64,000 bases of DNA from a virus. Positions 33,082 through 39,325 of this stretch are shown piece by piece (within the stretch, counting starts at the first letter, position 1; the number at the start of each line of letters is the position of its first letter). The notes beneath the pieces are model-generated. The model was not told the DNA's origin, did not search any database, and worked only from the letters and a program-made list of their open reading frames with translations. The translations under genes were made by a program, and so were the position numbers. The stretch is taken from IMG/VR virus record IMGVR_UViG_3300042567_002119, positions 26,568-90,567 of that record, one strand, 5' to 3'.

Positions 33082-33189
33082 GGAGAGAATCCTCGTTGGA
33101 ACGAGGTATTTGACAAAAGTGAGGACGAAACGCTGTACGTCAAACAGTTGCTTGAGTTCGTCCATCCGGTTCGAATCCGGATCTCTCCA
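33082..33189 (+). ncRNA. tRNA-like RNA with internal pseudoknot potential
   Basis: The acceptor stem GGAGAGA (33082-33088) pairs with TCTCTCC (33182-33188). The T arm TCCGG-TTCGAAT-CCGGA (33165-33181) is canonical. A D-arm-like hairpin CCTCG-TTGGAA-CGAGG sits at 33091-33106. Between D and T arms are about 58 bases instead of about 25-40, with GGACGAA (33123-33129) pairing TTCGTCC (33157-33163) and TTTGAC (33109-33114) pairing GTCAAA (33139-33144), which cross. An anticodon-like hairpin (33132-33148, loop ACGTCAA) is an alternative. Not a standard tRNA; CCA not encoded. Confidence 0.6.
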
Positions 33190-33279
33190 CAACAACTATT
33201 GGTTTGGTTGATTGATACCTCATTGGAATCTTAAGATAAGATTCCTTTGTGGGTTAAAGAGAAAATATTTAAAAATAAA

Positions 33280-33311
33280 TTTTTTAGTGTCAAGTATTCT
33301 TTTTATATTTG
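33280..33311 (+). promoter_or_regulatory. Early host-like promoter
   Basis: TTTTTTAGTGTCAAG then TATATTTG at 33304; no GTTAATAAC found upstream of this copy. Confidence 0.75.
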
Positions 33312-33353
33312 TACTGTATAATAATATTAATTAACTTTAAAACCAAAAAAGAA

Positions 33354-33731
33354 ATGGAAATTAAATTAAATCAAAAAGAAGCAGAAGAATTTTTTCATAC
33401 TGCTCTTTGCAACGGGCTAGGCTATATGTCAGGCTATGGATTAGATCTTACTTTCGAGAAGGCGGATTACGAAGAAGCGCGCAAGAAATTGGAATCTCCT
33501 TGTTACGAAGATGTCTTGTTACAGATTTTACGAGACGGAAAAGGTCTAACTATGGTAGACGAAGAATGCGAAGGAGAATATACGCGAACGATTACGTTAG
33601 CTGATGTCCATGCTCGAGTGGATAAAACTCCATTGAGATTCTTGTTGCAAATGGTTGAAGAAAACGACGATGCGGAAACGGCGGACGTAATTATTCAAAC
33701 CGTATTTTACGAAGACATTATCTTTGGATAA
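33354..33731 (+). CDS. Early hypothetical acidic protein, 125 aa
   Basis: The start is the ATG at 33354 (MEIKLNQKEAEEFFHTALCN); earlier in-frame codons overlap the promoter. Strongly acidic (ENDDAETADVIIQ). Unknown. Confidence 0.75.
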   Translation: MEIKLNQKEAEEFFHTALCNGLGYMSGYGLDLTFEKADYEEARKKLESPCYEDVLLQILRDGKGLTMVDEECEGEYTRTITLADVHARVDKTPLRFLLQMVEENDDAETADVIIQTVFYEDIIFG

Positions 33732-33751
33732 AACTTTTTTGAAAATAAATG

Positions 33752-33791
33752 AGCCGAGATTTTTTAGTCTCGGCTTTTTTTGTTATATTTG
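33752..33791 (+). promoter_or_regulatory. Fused terminator-promoter element
   Basis: AGCCGAGA and TCTCGGCT form a hairpin whose loop TTTTTTAG is the conserved upstream promoter element; a T run follows and TATATTTG is at 33784. It can end the upstream transcript and start the next. Confidence 0.75.
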
Positions 33792-33816
33792 TATTAACCA
33801 ATTAAAACAAGAAAAT

Positions 33817-33978
33817 ATGTACAGTTTAAAATGTAATTACTACACCAAAGAATTTCGCTCAATCTCCGAATTACTGGACGACGTGCTCTCGAGCGGCATG
33901 GACCCAAACTATGAAATTACCTGCGACGGCCGCGGAACCGGCGAAACCGCATGGGACCTCATCGGCGACGAAGCCTAA
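33817..33978 (+). CDS. Early small acidic protein, 53 aa
   Basis: ATG at 33817; MYSLKCNYYTKEFRSISELL, ending TAWDLIGDEA. Behind a fused promoter. Unknown. Confidence 0.65.
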   Translation: MYSLKCNYYTKEFRSISELLDDVLSSGMDPNYEITCDGRGTGETAWDLIGDEA

Positions 33979-33998
33979 AATTATTTTAAAAATAAATG

Positions 33999-34038
33999 AG
34001 CCGGGATTTTTTAGTCTCGGCTTTTTTAGTTATATTTG
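33999..34038 (+). promoter_or_regulatory. Fused terminator-promoter element
   Basis: AGCCGGGA and TCTCGGCT hairpin around TTTTTTAG, T run, then TATATTTG at 34031; 4 bases later comes the ATG at 34043, so the transcript would be almost leaderless. Confidence 0.75.
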
Positions 34039-34042
34039 TATT

Positions 34043-34165
34043 ATGAAAAATCAAGAACAGAAACCAGCTTGCCAACACGTAAATACCTACGTTGCGGTTC
34101 GTCATGCTTCAGGAATGAAGCTCGTAAAATGCAGAGACTGCGGTAAATCAGTATACTGCGGATAA
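34043..34165 (+). CDS. Tiny zinc-ribbon protein, 40 aa
   Basis: ATG at 34043; MKNQEQKPACQHVNTYVAVR with C-x-H and CRDCG...YCG, a small Cys/His metal site. Function unknown. Confidence 0.65.
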   Translation: MKNQEQKPACQHVNTYVAVRHASGMKLVKCRDCGKSVYCG

Positions 34166-34192
34166 TTATTAATCTTTTAAAATCTAGAAACT

Positions 34193-34429
34193 ATGGCGTC
34201 TAACATAACATTTACAGTTGAATACACGGATTCACGATCTCAAACCGGTAGAATTTCCGCAAGTGTTGATATTCCAATGGAGCTTCATGAGAGCTTAAAT
34301 CGAGACATGCAGTTCGGTGGTCAAACATTTTCCCGATGGATAGAGAATAATTTGATTCCTAACATTATATCCGTGATCGATCCCTCGAGACCGTGGAGAG
34401 TTGTCGATCCATCCATCCAACGAGTTTAA
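34193..34429 (+). CDS. Early hypothetical protein, 78 aa
   Basis: Beta-strand-like start FTVEYTDSRSQTGRISASVD, C-terminal Trp/Pro-rich stretch. Unknown. Confidence 0.65.
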   Translation: MASNITFTVEYTDSRSQTGRISASVDIPMELHESLNRDMQFGGQTFSRWIENNLIPNIISVIDPSRPWRVVDPSIQRV

Positions 34430-34444
34430 AAATAATTCACAAAA

Positions 34445-34478
34445 AGTTTTTTACTGTCAAGTATTCTGCTTATATTAG
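34445..34478 (+). promoter_or_regulatory. Early host-like promoter (variant)
   Basis: TTTTTTACTGTCAAG then TATATTAG at 34471; feeds the duplicated 50-nt element rather than a gene. Confidence 0.65.
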
Positions 34479-34481
34479 CTT

Positions 34482-34531
34482 TATAATTAAACGGTTCGCC
34501 TAACAAGCGCAGAGGGTATACTCCGACCTAC
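34482..34531 (+). ncRNA. Duplicated 50-nt element, copy 1 (possible small RNA or leader)
   Basis: Identical to 38643-38692 except one base (T versus G at about 34520). Possible fold: GGTT/GACC closing stem, CGC-CTAACAA-GCG hairpin, GAG-GGTATA-CTC hairpin, i.e. a tiny three-way junction. Each copy lies between two early promoters and carries no frame. Confidence 0.55.
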
Positions 34532-34548
34532 AATAAACTTTTTAGATT

Positions 34549-34614
34549 GTTAATAACTTTTCTGAAAATAATTAGCCAAAAATTTTTTATTGTCAAAAGT
34601 TCTTGTTATATTTA
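34549..34614 (+). promoter_or_regulatory. Early host-like promoter with GTTAATAAC element
   Basis: GTTAATAAC at 34549, TATATTTA at 34607, spacing 58. Confidence 0.8.
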
Positions 34615-34638
34615 CTTAATCAATTAATTATTACCAAT

Positions 34639-35082
34639 ATGATAAATCCTAATCACTTCGCTATCGCTGCCCTTGCTGGAAAAGCACAGTTGACTATTAC
34701 TAATCCAACTACAGGCCAATGGATAAAAATCAAGATGAAACGCCGCAAGGACCGTACAACTGGCCAGCTAAGCAACTGTTACTTCATGAGTCTTGCTCTA
34801 TTGGGCGACGGCGAAATCGGCTACCGCTACGTTGGAGCCTTCTTCTCGGATACTCGTCGCTTCAAGCGAGCAGCGAATATTTCGGATAGAGAAATCCAAA
34901 TCACGGACTGGTTGGTGAGAGTGCTATCGAATCCAGCTAGCCTACGCAACACAGAAATCCAGCATGCTGGTGCCTGTTGCAAGTGCGGCCGCAAGTTAAC
35001 CCACCCGGAAGTATCGAGTCTGGTTTTGGATTGGACCGGAATGTTTTCAATCGACTTACGGACCTGGAACTTTTGGGTCTAA
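34639..35082 (+). CDS. Early protein with DUF6011-like CCxCGRxLT end, possibly frameshifted
   Basis: The start is the ATG at 34639. 147 residues; the C-terminal ACCKCGRKLTHPE matches the start of a small zinc motif found in many phage proteins (CxxCGRxLTxPxSxxxGxG). In the annotated frame the motif breaks after HPE, but another frame from about 35011 reads SIESGFGLDRN and stays open to 35120. So a one-base change near 35006-35012 may have split the domain. Function unknown. Confidence 0.7.
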   Translation: MINPNHFAIAALAGKAQLTITNPTTGQWIKIKMKRRKDRTTGQLSNCYFMSLALLGDGEIGYRYVGAFFSDTRRFKRAANISDREIQITDWLVRVLSNPASLRNTEIQHAGACCKCGRKLTHPEVSSLVLDWTGMFSIDLRTWNFWV

Positions 35083-35149
35083 GAGTTCTATCCCAATTCG
35101 GATTCCTGCCTACCGCATAGTCGGACTCCCTAGTAAAATAAGTCATAAT

Positions 35150-35184
35150 AAATTTTTTAGTGTCAATTATTCTTTTTATATTTG
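35150..35184 (+). promoter_or_regulatory. Early host-like promoter
   Basis: TTTTTTAGTGTCAATTATTC then TATATTTG at 35177. Confidence 0.75.
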
Positions 35185-35215
35185 CTATATCAATTAACTC
35201 TTAAATCAAACCAAC

Positions 35216-35656
35216 ATGAAAAATCAAATCATTAACTCAGAAAGAATCGGCCAAGTAGACTTTATAACAGGTCAAGCAGGCGAATACCGCGCAATCGTTA
35301 AAGTTCAGGCCGGATTCATGACGGTAGTAAACGACCATGGAATCCAGTCTAAATGGTCTAGCGGCGCAAGCTGGAAGACAGCAATGGATGTTTTCCGCGG
35401 ATTCAAGAAGGGAGCTTTACAAACCATCGAGTTCAGAGCGGAAGGCTTTAATACATGGTTAACTGTCTTCGCCCGCAAAGGTAACACGATAATCCTAATG
35501 GATACTGCAATGTTTCTTGAAATGGAGGTAGGCGATATCAATCAGGACTGGTCTAATAGTAATCTATACAGTCAAACTAATTACAGACTGTGTAACGCTA
35601 AGACTTGGGCAGACAAAGCGTTCGTCCGAAACAGCCAAGAGGAAGTAGCTGCTTAA
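35216..35656 (+). CDS. Early hypothetical protein, 146 aa
   Basis: Begins MKNQIINSERIGQVDFITGQ; mixed beta/alpha, Trp-containing. Directly behind an early promoter; an ACTCCCTAGT copy overlaps its stop. No family recognised. Confidence 0.7.
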   Translation: MKNQIINSERIGQVDFITGQAGEYRAIVKVQAGFMTVVNDHGIQSKWSSGASWKTAMDVFRGFKKGALQTIEFRAEGFNTWLTVFARKGNTIILMDTAMFLEMEVGDINQDWSNSNLYSQTNYRLCNAKTWADKAFVRNSQEEVAA

Positions 35657-35689
35657 CTCCCTAGTAAAACTTTTTAAAAATAAGTCATA

Positions 35690-35726
35690 AAATATTTTTT
35701 TATATCAATTATTCTTTTTATATTTG
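35690..35726 (+). promoter_or_regulatory. Early host-like promoter
   Basis: AATATTTTTTTATATCAATTATTC then TATATTTG at 35719, upstream of the second sigma gene. Confidence 0.7.
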
Positions 35727-35756
35727 TATCATATTAATCAATTAAAAAATCAAACC

Positions 35757-36485
35757 ATGAAAAATACAAGATTCGAAACAAGTGCGGGACTACCCCAATA
35801 CTTTAAAAGCCTGGACGGATTGGCTAGACCGTTAAGTAAATGCGAAGAAGGAGCGTTAGCTGACAGAATCCAGTTAGGAGATGACGAAGCGCTTAACTCC
35901 CTAGTCACCGCGAACCTTAAGTTCGTTGTAACCTTAGCCAACAAGTTTATTGGTATGGGTCTGCCAATCGATGACCTCATCCAAGAAGGAAACGCTGGTC
36001 TAATCGAAGCCGCTCGCAAGTTTACGTCAGACAAAGATGTTAAGTTTATTACTTACGCTCAGTTCTGGATTCGCAAGCGTCTTAACCTTGCTCTTTGCGA
36101 CTTGGGAAGAACCGTTAGAATTCCAGTAAATCAGGAATACGATCTTTACAAACGTAAAATGAAAGGCGAAGAAATCAATCTTACTAACGTTGCGATTGAC
36201 AAACCAGTCGGGGACGAGGACAGTGCAACAACAATCGGCGACTTGATTCTTAAGACCGATTTCGCTGATCCATTCGAGAACCAAGAGAGAGACATGATTC
36301 TTGCCCGATTACTTGGCAAATTAAAAGCAAGCGATCGCCAAATCGTAGAGTTATTTTATGGATTGGTTGGCGATGGATTATCAACAAAAGAAATTGCAGA
36401 GTTAATTGGTAAGACTCCATCAGAAGTAAATCGTTCTCTTAAAGTTGCTAGAGCGCAAATGAGAAAGGAGGTAGTATCATGCTAA
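35757..36485 (+). CDS. Sigma-70 family sigma factor, short form
   Basis: The start is the ATG at 35757. 242 residues: LSKCEEGALADRIQLGDDEALNSLV (region 1.2), LPIDDLIQEGNAGLIEAARKF and FITYAQFWIRKRL (region 2), and GLSTKEIAELIGKTPSEVNRSLK (region 4 helix-turn-helix). Region 3 is reduced. It has a host-like promoter, so it is probably made early and could direct the next promoter class. Its 3' end overlaps the next gene by 7 bases. Confidence 0.92.
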   Translation: MKNTRFETSAGLPQYFKSLDGLARPLSKCEEGALADRIQLGDDEALNSLVTANLKFVVTLANKFIGMGLPIDDLIQEGNAGLIEAARKFTSDKDVKFITYAQFWIRKRLNLALCDLGRTVRIPVNQEYDLYKRKMKGEEINLTNVAIDKPVGDEDSATTIGDLILKTDFADPFENQERDMILARLLGKLKASDRQIVELFYGLVGDGLSTKEIAELIGKTPSEVNRSLKVARAQMRKEVVSC

Positions 36486-36694
36486 CAATGGAACACGCAA
36501 GTACCATGGCCGAGATGGCGGTAGATATACTCTTTGCAGAAGGAGATCTATTTAAAGGTAAGGTAGATAAGGACTCCCTAGTAAAAGAGATCCAGGCAGC
36601 AACCTTAAAGAAGCTGGTTATAGAAGATTCAGACTTCTTAACCGAAGAAGAGTTCCAAGCCTGTCTGGAAAATGCCAAGAAAAACAGTAACTAA
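36479..36694 (+). CDS. Small acidic protein after sigma gene, 71 aa
   Basis: Starts inside the sigma gene's end. Helical, acidic. Tight coupling suggests a functional link, for example a sigma-associated factor; unproven. Confidence 0.65.
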   Translation: MLTMEHASTMAEMAVDILFAEGDLFKGKVDKDSLVKEIQAATLKKLVIEDSDFLTEEEFQACLENAKKNSN

Positions 36695-36712
36695 TATTTA
36701 AAATCTAAAACC

Positions 36713-36973
36713 ATGTATAAATTAGGAAACAAATGGTCGCACAACTTCGACTACGACGGAATGCTAAAGGCTGGCTCGGAAGTAACAGTGGATACTTCTC
36801 TAGAAGACTTGGAAAAATTGCACGATTCTTTTGAAGATGTCAATTACCATACGGAATCCGAACCGCTTTGGAACGCAATCATTGCCAAGCGAAACGGATT
36901 CGACGGACCGTACTTTACACAGAGTATTAACGAGTTCTCGAGTCTATGCAAAGAGTGTTTAACTGAACAATAA
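36713..36973 (+). CDS. Hypothetical acidic protein, 86 aa
   Basis: MYKLGNKWSHNFDYDGMLKA start; acidic, soluble. Followed by a strong terminator. Confidence 0.65.
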   Translation: MYKLGNKWSHNFDYDGMLKAGSEVTVDTSLEDLEKLHDSFEDVNYHTESEPLWNAIIAKRNGFDGPYFTQSINEFSSLCKECLTEQ

Positions 36974-36993
36974 TAATCCATCTTTTAACTAAA

Positions 36994-37027
36994 GGGGTCA
37001 AGGCGAGAATCTTTGACCCCTTTTTTA
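36994..37027 (+). terminator. Intrinsic terminator
   Basis: GGGGTCAA and TTGACCCC around a 10-base loop, then six T. Confidence 0.85.
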
Positions 37028-37035
37028 GTATAATA
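37027..37035 (+). promoter_or_regulatory. AGTATAATA-class promoter
   Basis: AGTATAATA fused to the end of the terminator T run, 27 bases before the ATG at 37063. Confidence 0.6.
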
Positions 37036-37062
37036 GATATAGCCAAAATAAATAAAAAGGTT

Positions 37063-37332
37063 ATGTCAGACTTAAATAATTATACAAAGATTCTATTGGA
37101 CCTCATCCATCTAAGACAGACGGATTACTCGGCCTTTATGAATCGCTTGTACGAAGCCTTGACTGGAGAATTTAAAGATGTAATACATGATAAGAGTCCA
37201 GTTGAAGATAAGACTCAAGCAATATGGACTATGATAAAACATTTTGAGAAGAACGAAGAGTTCGAGAAATGCGCTGACTTGAAGAAGTTAGCTGACGAAT
37301 TAGATCCAACCTATAAACCCGTAAACCACTAA
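37063..37332 (+). CDS. UVR-like helical protein, 89 aa
   Basis: The C-terminal MIKHFEKNEEFEKCADLKKL is a UVR-type hairpin, paralogous to the 62-aa protein at 17633. Likely a protein-interaction module. Confidence 0.65.
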   Translation: MSDLNNYTKILLDLIHLRQTDYSAFMNRLYEALTGEFKDVIHDKSPVEDKTQAIWTMIKHFEKNEEFEKCADLKKLADELDPTYKPVNH

Positions 37333-37335
37333 CCT

Positions 37336-37410
37336 ATGCCAATGTGTATCCTAGCAGGAATCCTAGTTATAGTAGCTATCCTGTACAATTTCAAGAAAGA
37401 AGAATATTAA
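37336..37410 (+). CDS. Tiny membrane peptide, 24 aa
   Basis: ATG at 37336, MPMCILAGILVIVAILYNFK; a single TM helix. Three bases after the previous stop. Low certainty because of size. Confidence 0.4.
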   Translation: MPMCILAGILVIVAILYNFKKEEY

Positions 37411-37443
37411 TAATTGATTATTGGTTTGATCAGTTGATAAAGA

Positions 37444-37470
37444 AAGGGTTCTCGAAAGGAGCCCTTTTCT
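37444..37470 (+). terminator. Intrinsic terminator
   Basis: AGGGTTC and GAGCCCT (one G-T) around TCGAAAG, followed by T. Confidence 0.75.
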
Positions 37471-37511
37471 GGTTTCTTAGTATAAGATATAAAAGATAAT
37501 ACTTATTACAA

Positions 37512-37820
37512 ATGGCAGTTGCATTAATTAAACTTACAATGGGTACCCGAATTCTAGAGTTTACCCCAGCCCAGGTTCAGGTAATTGAATATAATTCTGG
37601 AGAAAACAATATCCGTATTGCTCTTGTCGGCGGATACACAATAGACTTCGTAACGCCCAGCCCGGCCGACGCGTTGGCCAAGCTGACCTTGCTCGAGACA
37701 GCTATGAACAGTGGAACCGGTATTGCGTCTATCAACGATCTCAACACGGCGGCTACGACAACAACTACGACCGCTGCTCCTCCTACTACGACCTCTTCTC
37801 CTGGCGGACCGTCCGCTTAA
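37512..37820 (+). CDS. Small protein with Thr-rich tail, 102 aa
   Basis: A compact beta-rich N-terminus (RIALVGGYTIDFVTPSP) and a mucin-like tail of Thr/Ala/Pro (about 82-98). Thr-rich tails occur on Bacteroidota phage virion proteins. Upstream AGTATAAGATATAAA may be a promoter. Confidence 0.65.
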   Translation: MAVALIKLTMGTRILEFTPAQVQVIEYNSGENNIRIALVGGYTIDFVTPSPADALAKLTLLETAMNSGTGIASINDLNTAATTTTTTAAPPTTTSSPGGPSA

Positions 37821-37829
37821 CTTCAAATT

Positions 37830-37896
37830 GTTAATAACTTTAGTTGAAAATAATTGTGAAAAAGTTTTTTAGTCTCAAAGATTCTTTTTATATTTA
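37830..37896 (+). promoter_or_regulatory. Early host-like promoter with GTTAATAAC element
   Basis: GTTAATAAC at 37830, TATATTTA at 37889, spacing 59; TTTTTTAGTCTCAAAG between. Confidence 0.8.
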
Positions 37897-37925
37897 CTCT
37901 ATATTAATCAATTAAAAAACAAACC

Positions 37926-38315
37926 ATGGAAAAATTAGTTTTAGTTAGATTCGGACAAGCACCAAGTCCAGTAGTATCAAGAGCATTAGCACCACACATC
38001 GTTGGTCAAGCAGTTGCCGTTCCTGTCCCAGGCGCGATCCTTTCAGTATTCAATACAGATTCTAATTTGGATCGGGTATGCGATGACATCAAGGAGACCG
38101 GAGCGTTCTTCATCTTAGCTCGATTCAACGATATCAATATCGAGTTACCGGAAGAACTTATACAAGTAATCCACAAAGCAATGGGGACCTCAACTCCAAC
38201 TCCTCACGAGACCGAAAGAGTCTATACAATGGACGAGTTGTTAGACCTCATCTCGAAAAACGGAATTGATTCTTTAACCCAAGATCAACGTCAACAATTA
38301 GAGAACCTCGGATAG
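37926..38315 (+). CDS. Early hypothetical protein, 129 aa
   Basis: Begins MEKLVLVRFGQAPSPVVSRA; the C-terminal YTMDELLDLISKNGIDSLTQ resembles a short helical docking segment. Unknown. Its stop lies in the following terminator stem. Confidence 0.7.
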   Translation: MEKLVLVRFGQAPSPVVSRALAPHIVGQAVAVPVPGAILSVFNTDSNLDRVCDDIKETGAFFILARFNDINIELPEELIQVIHKAMGTSTPTPHETERVYTMDELLDLISKNGIDSLTQDQRQQLENLG

Positions 38316-38326
38316 GGGTTCTTTTC
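38303..38326 (+). terminator. Intrinsic terminator overlapping the stop codon
   Basis: GAACCTC and GGGGTTC (one G-T) around GGATA, then TTTT. Confidence 0.65.
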
Positions 38327-38357
38327 TCGGTTAAATATAATCAAATAATTAATTCTT

Positions 38358-38570
38358 ATGAAAGAGATTCTAAGGTTATACATCGAAACAAAAGGTCAAG
38401 AGACCTGCGTTAAAGACCCAAAGGAAATGATAAAGATTCTTTCCAAATCCAAAGCAGACATAGACCTAGACTTCGAGTACGGCGGTCGTGTAAAGATGGG
38501 TTCAAGTCGAGAGTTCATAGGCCAAACAGTAAAGGTCGGAGACCACGAACTTGAAATACCAGCCCACTAA
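38358..38570 (+). CDS. Hypothetical protein, 70 aa
   Basis: MKEILRLYIETKGQETCVKD; mixed charge, soluble. Unknown. Confidence 0.65.
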   Translation: MKEILRLYIETKGQETCVKDPKEMIKILSKSKADIDLDFEYGGRVKMGSSREFIGQTVKVGDHELEIPAH

Positions 38571-38572
38571 TT

Positions 38573-38639
38573 GTTAATAACTTTCCCGAAAATAATTAAC
38601 CCCGGATTTTTTAGATTCGGGGTTTTTTTTGTATATTTA
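38573..38639 (+). promoter_or_regulatory. Early promoter fused to terminator hairpin
   Basis: GTTAATAAC at 38573; ACCCCGGA and TTCGGGGT hairpin around TTTTTTAGA; T run; TATATTTA at 38632 (spacing 59). It feeds the second 50-nt element. Confidence 0.75.
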
Positions 38640-38642
38640 CTC

Positions 38643-38692
38643 TATAATTAAACGGTTCGCCTAACAAGCGCAGAGGGTAGACTCCGACCTAC
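38643..38692 (+). ncRNA. Duplicated 50-nt element, copy 2
   Basis: 49 of 50 bases match 34482-34531; the one change falls in the predicted second hairpin loop, leaving the stems intact. Again immediately downstream of one early promoter and upstream of another. Confidence 0.55.
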
Positions 38693-38722
38693 GTGGTACC
38701 CAGAAGTTATGAACACTCAATT

Positions 38723-38789
38723 GTTAATAACTTTTTTTAAAAATAATTCACAAATAATTTTTTAGTGTCAAAGTTTCTGCTTATATTTG
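38723..38789 (+). promoter_or_regulatory. Early host-like promoter with GTTAATAAC element
   Basis: GTTAATAAC at 38723, TATATTTG at 38782, spacing 59. Confidence 0.8.
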
Positions 38790-38820
38790 TACTATATTAA
38801 TCAATTAAAAACAAACCAAT

Positions 38821-39078
38821 ATGCAGACATCATTTCAGCCAATCACACCGGAAGTTTTAAAACAAAGACTCCACGTAGCAATCACGAAGTTCTTCTTCGT
38901 AAAGAAAGATGGATCCCTAAGAGAAGTAATGGGAACCACTAATTTGAACCACATCCCCGCGGATAAACACCCACAGGGCGTACGAGAAACGCCACCATCT
39001 GTAATCGTGTTCTGGGATCTCTTAGCGGGAGATTGGAGAAGCGCTAAAGTAGAAACTCAATTCTTTATTAACCACTAA
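38821..39078 (+). CDS. Early hypothetical protein, 85 aa
   Basis: The region FFVKKDGSLREVMGTTNLNH and VIVFWDLLAGDWRSAK resembles small phage proteins of unknown function with a WYL-like strand pattern. Soluble, basic. Confidence 0.7.
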   Translation: MQTSFQPITPEVLKQRLHVAITKFFFVKKDGSLREVMGTTNLNHIPADKHPQGVRETPPSVIVFWDLLAGDWRSAKVETQFFINH

Positions 39079-39091
39079 AACCAAAAGGATC

Positions 39092-39259
39092 ATGGCAACA
39101 CAAGAAGCAATAGACGAAGCAAAGGAATTATTCGGCGAGGACGTCGTATTCCAAGTAATGGAGGTAGTCGCAATGTCTGACGCAGACGGAGCCTACACAA
39201 TGTTCGAAGATCAAGGAATGTTTGAATTCGCTGAGGCTGTAGAGTTCCTCTATTTTTAG
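39092..39259 (+). CDS. Small acidic protein, 55 aa
   Basis: ATG at 39092; MATQEAIDEAKELFGEDVVF, very acidic, ending AVEFLYF. Thirteen bases after the preceding gene. Unknown. Confidence 0.6.
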   Translation: MATQEAIDEAKELFGEDVVFQVMEVVAMSDADGAYTMFEDQGMFEFAEAVEFLYF

Positions 39260-39325
39260 AGAAAACTGTAGCCCAAATAGATAAAACTGTAGTACATTAG
39301 TATAAACAATCAAACCAAAATAATT

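Noticed and set aside
33119-33141. Hammerhead-like core (GTGAGGACGAAAC ... GTC) in the tRNA-like RNA.
   Set aside because: The CTGANGA box is not matched and no stem II can form, so a self-cleaving ribozyme is not supported.
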